Assembly (NCBI GenBank): GCA_025356075.1
Contig: JANXUT010000082.1
Coordinates: 32,893-96,892, forward strand
Reading direction: 5' to 3'
Source: Pseudomonadota bacterium
GTDB taxonomy: Bacteria > Pseudomonadota > Gammaproteobacteria > Steroidobacterales > Steroidobacteraceae
DNA: 64,000 bases
Part shown: piece after piece, positions 57,732-64,000 of the stretch
Numbering within the stretch: position 1 is the first letter of the stretch
Layout of the letters: each line of letters begins with the position of its first letter
Position numbers and translations under genes: made by a program
The notes under the pieces: generated by a model
Seen by the model: only the letters and a program-made list of their open reading frames with translations
What the model was told of the DNA's origin: nothing
Databases searched by the model: none

Positions 57732-58984
57732 TGCAGAAGTTCTCGGCCTGGTCACTGCTCAAGCAGTCCTTCGGCGGCCACCAGGGCTGGCAGCCGCAGT
57801 GGCGTCGGGCGTCGCCCAAGCCCGCCTACGACGCGATCATCATCGGCGGCGGTGGCCACGGCCTCGGCACCGCCTACTACCTGGCGGCCGAGCACGGCAT
57901 TGCCAATGTCGCCGTGCTCGAGAAGGGCTGGATCGGCGGCGGCAACACCGGCCGCAACACGACGATCATCCGCTCGAACTACTTGTTCGACGAGAGCGCG
58001 CGCCTCTACGACCATGCGCTCAAGCTCTGGGAACACCTCTCGCAAGTGCTCAACTACAACGTCATGTACTCGCCGCGCGGCGTCATGATGCTTGCCCACA
58101 CCGTTCACGACGTGCAGGTCATCAAGCGGCACGTGCATGCCAATCGGGGCAATGGCGTCGACAACGAGTGGCTGAGCCCCGAGGACGCGAAGGCGTTCTG
58201 CCCGCCGCTCAACATCGAATCGAACATCCGCTACCCGGTCATGGGCGCGGCGCTGCAGCGCCGCGGCGGCACGGCCCGGCACGATGCGGTCGCCTGGGGC
58301 TACGCCCGCGCCGCCGATGCGCTCGGCGTCGACATCATCGAGAACTGCGAGGTAACGGGCTTCAAGCGCGACGCGAACGGCGCGATCGAGGGCGTCGAGA
58401 CCTCGCGCGGCCCGATCGCGAGCCGCCGGGTCGGCGTCGTTGCGGCCGGCCACACGAGCGTCGTGCTCGGCTACGCCGGCATCAAGCTGCCCCTCGAGAG
58501 CTTCCCGCTGCAGGCGCTCGTGTCGGAGCCGATCAAGCCGGTGGTGCCGTGCGTCGTCATGTCGAACTCGGTGCACGCCTACATCAGCCAGTCGGACAAG
58601 GGCGAGCTCGTGATCGGCGCAGGCACCGACGCCTACACGAGCTACACGCAGCGCGGCGCGCTGCACGTCAATTCGCACACGCTAGAGGCGATCTGCGAGC
58701 TCTTCCCGGCCTTCAGGCGCATGCGCATGCTGCGAAACTGGGGCGGCATCGTCGATGTGACCCCCGACCGCTCGCCGATCATCGCGAAGACGACGATTCC
58801 CGGCCTCTACGTCAATTGCGGCTGGGGCACCGGCGGGTTCAAGGCGACGCCCGGCTCCGCCAACGTGTTCGCGTGGACCATCGCGCGCGACGAACCACAC
58901 CCGATCAATGCGCCGTTTACGATCGAGCGCTTCCGCGACGGGTTCCTGATCGACGAAGCCGCTGCCGCGGCCGTCGCCCACTGA
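57731..58984 (+). CDS. soxB: Sarcosine oxidase subunit beta
   Basis: 417 residues, the flavin subunit of heterotetrameric sarcosine oxidase. [16 protein letters not shown] holds the FAD motif (39-46). [30 protein letters not shown] and [17 protein letters not shown] are highly characteristic. It oxidises sarcosine to glycine and a methyl unit. Confidence 0.96.
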   Translation: MQKFSAWSLLKQSFGGHQGWQPQWRRASPKPAYDAIIIGGGGHGLGTAYYLAAEHGIANVAVLEKGWIGGGNTGRNTTIIRSNYLFDESARLYDHALKLWEHLSQVLNYNVMYSPRGVMMLAHTVHDVQVIKRHVHANRGNGVDNEWLSPEDAKAFCPPLNIESNIRYPVMGAALQRRGGTARHDAVAWGYARAADALGVDIIENCEVTGFKRDANGAIEGVETSRGPIASRRVGVVAAGHTSVVLGYAGIKLPLESFPLQALVSEPIKPVVPCVVMSNSVHAYISQSDKGELVIGAGTDAYTSYTQRGALHVNSHTLEAICELFPAFRRMRMLRNWGGIVDVTPDRSPIIAKTTIPGLYVNCGWGTGGFKATPGSANVFAWTIARDEPHPINAPFTIERFRDGFLIDEAAAAAVAH

Positions 58985-58992
58985 GACGAGCC

Positions 58993-59286
58993 ATGCTGGT
59001 CATCGACTGCCCCTACTGCGGCCCGCGCCCCGAGCTTGAATTCAGCTACGGCGGCCAGGCGCACATTGCGCGGCCCGCCAACCCCGCCACCGTCGAGACG
59101 AGCGACTGGGCGGCGTTCCTGTACCTGCGCAGCAACACGCGCGGCCTGCACGCCGAGCGCTGGCGGCACGTGCGTGGCTGCGCGCGGTTTTTCAACGCGC
59201 TCAGGGACACGACGACCGACAAGTTCATCGCGACCTATCGTACCGGCGAGCCGGCACCGGCGATCGATTCGCGGGGGGACCGTTGA
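58993..59286 (+). CDS. soxD: Sarcosine oxidase subunit delta
   Basis: 97 residues. Zinc ligands Cys6, Cys9, His59 and Cys63 occur at the positions reported for the delta subunit of tetrameric sarcosine oxidase. Starts at ATG 58993, 9 bases after soxB; its stop overlaps the soxA TTG start. Confidence 0.95.
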   Translation: MLVIDCPYCGPRPELEFSYGGQAHIARPANPATVETSDWAAFLYLRSNTRGLHAERWRHVRGCARFFNALRDTTTDKFIATYRTGEPAPAIDSRGDR

Positions 59287-62282
59287 ACAGCTGGCGGACC
59301 GACGGGGGCGGCCGGATCGACCGCACGCGAGCGCTCAGCTTCAGCTTCGACGGGCGCCGCTTCACGGGATTTGAAGGCGACACGCTCGCCTCGGCGCTGC
59401 TCGCCAACGGCGTGCACCTGCTCGGGCGCTCGTTCAAGTATCACCGTCCGCGCGGCATCCTCGGCGCGGGGTCCGAGGAGCCGAACGCGCTCGTCCGGGT
59501 GGTGCGCGACCATAGCCGCGCGACGCCGAACCTGCGCGCGACGCAGGTGGAGCTCTATGACGGCCTCGTCGCCGAAAGCCAGAACCGGTGGCCGAGCCTC
59601 GGCTTTGATCTGAGTGCGGTCAACGACATCCTCTCGCCGCTCTTCCCGGCGGGCTTCTACTACAAGACTTTCATGTGGCCGCGACGCGCGTGGCACGCGT
59701 TCTACGAGCCGAGGATCCGAGCGGCGGCCGGTCTTGGCCGGGCGCCGGAGGGACCGGATCCGGACCGCTACGCACAGCGGTTCGCGCACTGCGACGTGCT
59801 CATCGTCGGCGCCGGCGCCGCCGGGCTCGCGGCGGCCCTCGCCGCCGCGGCGAGCGGCGCGCGCGTGATCCTGTGCGACGAACAGCCGGAATTCGGCGGC
59901 TCACTCCTCGCCGAACCCTCGGCGCGGATCGAGGGCATGCCGGCGGCGGACTGGGTCGCGGCACAGCGCTCCGCGCTCGCCGCGCGGCCGAACGTGACGC
60001 TGCTCGCGCGAACGACGGCCTTTGGCTATTTCCCGCACAACCTGATCGGCCTCAGCGAGCGACTCACCGACCATGCCGCAGCGCCTTCGGCAGGAAGCCT
60101 GCGCGAGCGGCTCTGGCAGGTTCGCGCGCGCGAGGTCGTGCTCGCGACGGGGGCCATCGAGCGTCCGCTCGTTTTCCCCGGCAACGATCGCCCGGGCGTC
60201 ATGCTCGCCTCGGCCGGACGCACCTACCTCAATCGCTACGGCGTGCGCGTGGGCTCCCGCATCGTCGTCGTCGCCGGCAGCGACGCCGCCTACGCGGCGG
60301 CCCTCGACTTGAAGGCCGCCGGCGCCGAGATCGTGGCACTCGCCGATGTCCGGAGCGCCGCGGGCGAGGCCGCCACCGCGGCGGCCCGCGAGGCGAGCCT
60401 GCCGGTGTCGCTGCGCGCGACGGTGCTCGGGACGTCGGGGCGCCTCAGGGTCAGTAGCGTGCGCCTCGGCACGGTCACCTCGGGCGGTGCGGTCGAGGAA
60501 TCCTCGTCCGTCGCCTGCGATGCCGTCCTCATGTCCGGCGGCTACACGCCGACCGTCCACCTCTTCTCGCAGTCGCGCGGCACGCTCAGCTGGAATGCCG
60601 AGCGAAATGTGTTCGTGCCGGGGAAACCCGCCGAGCGAACCCACGCGGCCGGCGCCTGCCGCGGCATCGATGCGCTCGCCGCCGCGCTCGCCGACGGCGC
60701 GGCGGTCGGGAGCGTCGCTGCCGCGGCTGCGGGCTTTCAAGGCTCGACGCCTGCATTTGAGGCAAGTGCGGTCGAGTTCGGCAGCGCCGGCGCGCCGGGT
60801 GCGCTCGCCCAACCGGGACCCACGCCGCCCGCCAAGGCGTTCGTCGACTTCCAGAACGACGTCACGACGAAGGACCTGGCGCTTGCCGCCCGCGAGGGCT
60901 TCCGCTCGATCGAGCACATCAAGCGCTACACCACGACCGGCATGGCGACCGACCAGGGCAAGACGTCCGGCATGAACGCGCTCGGCGTCGTCGCGGACGG
61001 CTTCGAGCGGTCCATCCCCGAGGTGGGCCTGACGACCTTCCGCATGCCCTTCACGCCCGTTACGTTCGGCGTCTTCGCGGGCTACGCGCGCTGCGACCTC
61101 TTCGATCCGGTGCGCACGACTCCGACGCACGACTGGGCGCGCGGCCACGGCGCCGTGTTCGAGGACGTGGGCCTGTGGAAGCGCGCCCGCTACTTCCCGA
61201 AGACCGGCGAGGACATGCACGCGGCGGTCGCGCGCGAGTGCCGGGCGGTGCGCACCGGCTGCGGCCTGTTCGACGCATCGACGCTCGGCAAGATCGAGGT
61301 CGTCGGTCCCGACGCCGTGACATTCATGAACCGCCTCTACGTCAACAACTGGTCGACGCTCGCGGTCGGCAAGTCGCGCTACGGGATCCTCTTGCGGGAT
61401 GACGGCTTCGTCTACGACGACGGCGTCGTCGCGCGCCTCGCCGAGGATCGCTTCCACGTGACGACGACGACGGGCGGTGCGGCCCGCGTGCTCGGCATGA
61501 TGGAGGACTACCTGCAGACCGAGTGGCCGGACCTCAAGGTCTGGCTGACCTCGACCACCGAGCAGTGGGCGGTGATCGCCGTGCAGGGCCCGCGCGCGCG
61601 CGAGGTGATCTCGCCGCTCGTCTCCGATATCGACCTGTCACCCGGCGCAATGCCGCACATGAGCGTCGGCTGGGGCAAGATCTGCGGCGCTCCGCTCCTC
61701 CTCTTTCGCGTGAGCTTCACGGGTGAGCTCGGCTTTGAGCTCAACGTGCCCGCCGACTACGGCCGCGCGGTCTGGGAAGCGGTGTACTCGGCCGGTCGCT
61801 CGCGCGACATCACTCCCTACGGCACCGAGGCGATGCACGTCCTGCGCGCCGAGAAGGGCTACATCATCGTCGGCCAGGAGACGGACGGAACGGCGACCCC
61901 GGACGACGTGGGCTTGAGCTGGGCGATCGGCAAGGCGAAGCCCGACTTCGTCGGCAAGCGTTCGCTCGAGCGTCCCGCGATGAAGGCGCCGGGGCGCAAG
62001 CAACTCGTCGGGCTCCTGACCGAGGATCCCACCGTCGTGCTCGATGAAGGCGCGCAGCTCGTCGAATCAGCCCGCCAGAAGGTGCCGATGCGGATGATCG
62101 GCCACGTCACCTCGTCCTACGCGAGCGCGGCGCTCGGCCGCTCGATCGCCCTCGCGATGCTCGCCGGCGGTCGCGCGCGGATCGGCGAGACGCTCTACGT
62201 GCCGATGCCGGGCGGCGATATCGCCGTCAAGGTCACCGCGCCCGTGTTCTACGATCCGGAAGGAGTGCGCCTGAATGGCTAA
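59283..62282 (+). CDS. soxA: Sarcosine oxidase subunit alpha
   Basis: 999 residues. An N-terminal ferredoxin-like segment with GDTLASALLANGVHLLGRSFKYHRPRG-type sequence (partly seen at 32-58) is followed by a NAD(P)-binding motif GAGAAG (176-181) and a C-terminal GcvT-like THF-binding domain (from about 600). It binds NAD and folate and makes methylene-THF. The start is TTG 59283 in a TTGA overlap with soxD; the N-terminus then aligns with the family. Confidence 0.95.
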   Translation: MNSWRTDGGGRIDRTRALSFSFDGRRFTGFEGDTLASALLANGVHLLGRSFKYHRPRGILGAGSEEPNALVRVVRDHSRATPNLRATQVELYDGLVAESQNRWPSLGFDLSAVNDILSPLFPAGFYYKTFMWPRRAWHAFYEPRIRAAAGLGRAPEGPDPDRYAQRFAHCDVLIVGAGAAGLAAALAAAASGARVILCDEQPEFGGSLLAEPSARIEGMPAADWVAAQRSALAARPNVTLLARTTAFGYFPHNLIGLSERLTDHAAAPSAGSLRERLWQVRAREVVLATGAIERPLVFPGNDRPGVMLASAGRTYLNRYGVRVGSRIVVVAGSDAAYAAALDLKAAGAEIVALADVRSAAGEAATAAAREASLPVSLRATVLGTSGRLRVSSVRLGTVTSGGAVEESSSVACDAVLMSGGYTPTVHLFSQSRGTLSWNAERNVFVPGKPAERTHAAGACRGIDALAAALADGAAVGSVAAAAAGFQGSTPAFEASAVEFGSAGAPGALAQPGPTPPAKAFVDFQNDVTTKDLALAAREGFRSIEHIKRYTTTGMATDQGKTSGMNALGVVADGFERSIPEVGLTTFRMPFTPVTFGVFAGYARCDLFDPVRTTPTHDWARGHGAVFEDVGLWKRARYFPKTGEDMHAAVARECRAVRTGCGLFDASTLGKIEVVGPDAVTFMNRLYVNNWSTLAVGKSRYGILLRDDGFVYDDGVVARLAEDRFHVTTTTGGAARVLGMMEDYLQTEWPDLKVWLTSTTEQWAVIAVQGPRAREVISPLVSDIDLSPGAMPHMSVGWGKICGAPLLLFRVSFTGELGFELNVPADYGRAVWEAVYSAGRSRDITPYGTEAMHVLRAEKGYIIVGQETDGTATPDDVGLSWAIGKAKPDFVGKRSLERPAMKAPGRKQLVGLLTEDPTVVLDEGAQLVESARQKVPMRMIGHVTSSYASAALGRSIALAMLAGGRARIGETLYVPMPGGDIAVKVTAPVFYDPEGVRLNG

Positions 62283-62820
62283 CCCCGGACTGCGCCAGGC
62301 TCCGCCGGTTGAGTCGAGCTCCTGGTTGCGGCTGCTGCCGCCGGCGACGCGCTTTGTCTTCCGCGGTCCCGCCGCGGCGCACGCGGCGGCCGGAACGGTG
62401 TTCGGTCTCCGGCTCCCGACGACGCCCTGTCGCGCCTCGATGCGGCCGGCCCGCGCGGCGCTGTGGCTCGGTCCCGACGAGCATCTCCTGATGGCACCGG
62501 CCGAGGACCTGGGCGCCCTCAGGAGCGCCTTCGCGAGCGGGCTAAGGGATATTCCGCACTCACTCGTCGATGTCAGCCACCGGCAGGGAGCGCTCGAGCT
62601 TCGCGGCCCCGACGCGGCGTGGCTGCTCACCGCCGGCTGCCCGCTCGACCTCGACCCTGCTGCCTTTCCCGTCGGCATGTGCACGCGGACGGTATTCGCC
62701 AAGACCGAGATCGTGCTGTGGCGAACGGCCGCCGAGGCGTTCCACGTCGAGGTGTGGCGCTCGTTCACGGCCTACCTCGTGGGCATGCTGCAGGAAGTGG
62801 CGCGCGAGCTCCCGCAGTGA
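62275..62820 (+). CDS. soxG: Sarcosine oxidase subunit gamma
   Basis: 181 residues with the gamma-subunit pattern LGPDEHLLMAPAED, LVDVSHRQGALELRGPDAAWLL and FHVEVWRSFTAYLVGML. Overlaps soxA by 8 bases. Completes the soxBDAG set in the canonical order. Confidence 0.93.
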   Translation: MANPGLRQAPPVESSSWLRLLPPATRFVFRGPAAAHAAAGTVFGLRLPTTPCRASMRPARAALWLGPDEHLLMAPAEDLGALRSAFASGLRDIPHSLVDVSHRQGALELRGPDAAWLLTAGCPLDLDPAAFPVGMCTRTVFAKTEIVLWRTAAEAFHVEVWRSFTAYLVGMLQEVARELPQ

Positions 62821-63929
62821 CACGCGGCCGGTTGCTGCCGGCACTCCTGCTCACGCTCGCGGGAGTCGGCCTGGTCGGCGGGTGCGGCCGGGGCACTGAC
62901 AGGGACGAAAAGCAGGTCAGCGTCTACAACTGGGCGGACTACATCGGCAAGCACACGATCGCCGACTTCGAGGCCGCGACCGGAATTCGCGTCGACTACG
63001 ACACGTTCGACGCCGACCAGACGCTCGAGGCGAAGATGCTCGCCGGCGGCTCCGGCTACGACGTGGTCGGCACCTCAACCAACTACTTCAGCCGCCAGAT
63101 CAAGGCCGGCGCCTACCAGAAGCTCGACCGGCGCCTGCTGACCGGCTGGGGCAACCTGGAGCCCCCGGTTCTCGAGCTCATGTCGAAATCCGATCCCGGC
63201 AACCAGTACGCGGTCCCGTACCTGCATGCGATCAACGGCTACGCCTACAACATCGACATGATCCGTGCGCGCATGCCGGATGCGCCGATCGACAGCCTCG
63301 ACCTCCTGTTCAAGCCCGAGGTCGTGTCACGCTTCGCCGACTGCGGCGTCACGTTCCTCGACTCGCCCGAGGACGTCCTGCAGCTCGCGCTCGTGTACCT
63401 GCATCGCAACCCGAACTCGTCGGACCCCGCGGACTTCAAGGCGGCCGAGGATCTCATCCTCAAGGTCCGACCCTACGTGCGCACCTTCGATTCGGTCGAA
63501 TACCTGAACGGCCTCGCCACGGGCGAATCGTGCGTGTCGATGAGCTGGTCAAGCGACTACGCGGTCGCGATGGCGCGTGCCCGCGCGGCCGGCGCCGAGG
63601 TCAAGCTCGCGTTCACGGTACCCAAGGAAGGCGCTAACGCGACCTACTACGGCCTGCTGATCCCGGTCGATGCACCGCACGTGAAGACCGCGCACGCGTT
63701 CCTCGATTTCCTGCTGCGCCCGAAGGTGATCGCGGCGATCACCAATGAAATCCACTACGGCAACGACAACCGCGCCGCAAATGCGTTCGTCGACCCGGCG
63801 ATTCTGAACGACCCGACTCTATATCCGACTCCAGAGATCACGAAGCGCCTCTACCTGACGGACGAGGTGAGCGCGGCGACGGAACGGATCCGCACGCGCA
63901 CCTGGACGCGCATCAAGACCGCGCACTGA
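62817..63929 (+). CDS. Putrescine/spermidine-type periplasmic binding protein (PotF-like)
   Basis: 370 residues with a lipoprotein signal (lipobox VGGC). VYNWADYIGKHTIADFE at about 37-53 and YDVVGTSTNYFSRQIKAGAYQKLDRRLL are typical of PotF/PotD. GTG 62817 overlaps the soxG stop (GTGA), so it is translationally coupled to sarcosine oxidase. Ligand could be a polyamine or another cationic amine; the remaining transporter genes would lie beyond the right edge, if present. C-terminus complete. Confidence 0.88.
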   Translation: MTRGRLLPALLLTLAGVGLVGGCGRGTDRDEKQVSVYNWADYIGKHTIADFEAATGIRVDYDTFDADQTLEAKMLAGGSGYDVVGTSTNYFSRQIKAGAYQKLDRRLLTGWGNLEPPVLELMSKSDPGNQYAVPYLHAINGYAYNIDMIRARMPDAPIDSLDLLFKPEVVSRFADCGVTFLDSPEDVLQLALVYLHRNPNSSDPADFKAAEDLILKVRPYVRTFDSVEYLNGLATGESCVSMSWSSDYAVAMARARAAGAEVKLAFTVPKEGANATYYGLLIPVDAPHVKTAHAFLDFLLRPKVIAAITNEIHYGNDNRAANAFVDPAILNDPTLYPTPEITKRLYLTDEVSAATERIRTRTWTRIKTAH

Positions 63930-64000
63930 GCCGCGGCACCGGCGTGCAGAACGCCGCGACGGCGTGTTCACGCAAACCGAGTGCTTCGTCCGCGAAGGTG
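63930..64000. other. Right-edge sequence after the binding protein
   Basis: 71 bases. A short stem CGGCGT/ACGCCG with a 5-base loop (63940-63956) follows the stop; no T-run. Nothing else can be supported before the edge. Confidence 0.3.

Noticed and set aside
55191..57755. An 854-codon minus-strand frame opposite the dimethylglycine dehydrogenase
   Set aside because: Antisense shadow without any family motif; the plus strand carries FAD and GcvT domains.

Overview
The window is GC-rich (roughly two thirds G+C by eye), densely packed with genes, and has the look of an aerobic Gram-negative proteobacterium. It carries lgt, dgkA, a TonB-dependent receptor with a classic TonB box, a MocR regulator, a type of glycine cleavage operon with split gcvPA/gcvPB, and a lipoprotein cytochrome c. 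I favour a Gammaproteobacterium of the Steroidobacter/Woeseia kind, but this rests on gene content alone and is an inference. No tRNA, rRNA, insertion sequence, prophage or CRISPR array was seen. About 52 protein genes are supported. Many starts are fixed by 4-base stop/start overlaps (ATGA, GTGA, TTGA).

Layout. 1-350: 5' part of tag. 363-10000: amine and beta-alanine catabolism (FAD amine oxidase, aldehyde dehydrogenase, DMT exporter, TPR protein, methylmalonate-semialdehyde dehydrogenase, omega-amino acid:pyruvate transaminase, MocR regulator with a palindrome over its promoter and start codon). 9997-25530: housekeeping (2OG oxygenase, SET-domain protein, thyA, lgt, YdcF, RlmI-like, SPATA20-like thioredoxin protein, HIT, DUF486, cytochrome c, ornithine/lysine decarboxylase, tsaC, DUF72, a 976-residue tandem HtrA-like protease, a PfkB kinase). 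25636-30770: dgkA and the glycine cleavage operon gcvT-gcvH-gcvPA-gcvPB under a tandem glycine riboswitch. 31481-35790: TonB receptor and an NCS1 permease.

35821-63929 is a large choline/betaine locus and the most interesting part. A choline dehydrogenase (betA) lies behind a single reading frame that fuses the BetI repressor to betaine-aldehyde dehydrogenase. Divergently there is a choline ABC transporter whose binding protein and permease are also fused, its ATPase, and a pyrrolysine-free MttB-type methyltransferase. Facing these is a nine-gene operon (52758 down to 44498): corrinoid protein, DUF1638, a small 'virulence factor' family protein, stand-alone MTHFR C-terminal Cys-rich protein, MTHFR, methyl-corrinoid:THF methyltransferase, RACo-like reductive activator, an alkylglycerol-monooxygenase-like membrane hydroxylase, and a PhyH-type dioxygenase. 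Then come purU, a GbdR-type regulator, and the operon dimethylglycine dehydrogenase, soxBDAG, and a PotF-like binding protein.

Read as a pathway (inference from families): choline is imported and oxidised to glycine betaine. One methyl group is removed by the corrinoid system rather than by the Rieske oxygenase GbcAB, which is absent here. Dimethylglycine and sarcosine are then demethylated to glycine, which the riboswitch-controlled glycine cleavage system consumes. Methyl-THF is oxidised by MTHFR and the formyl-THF is discharged as formate by PurU.
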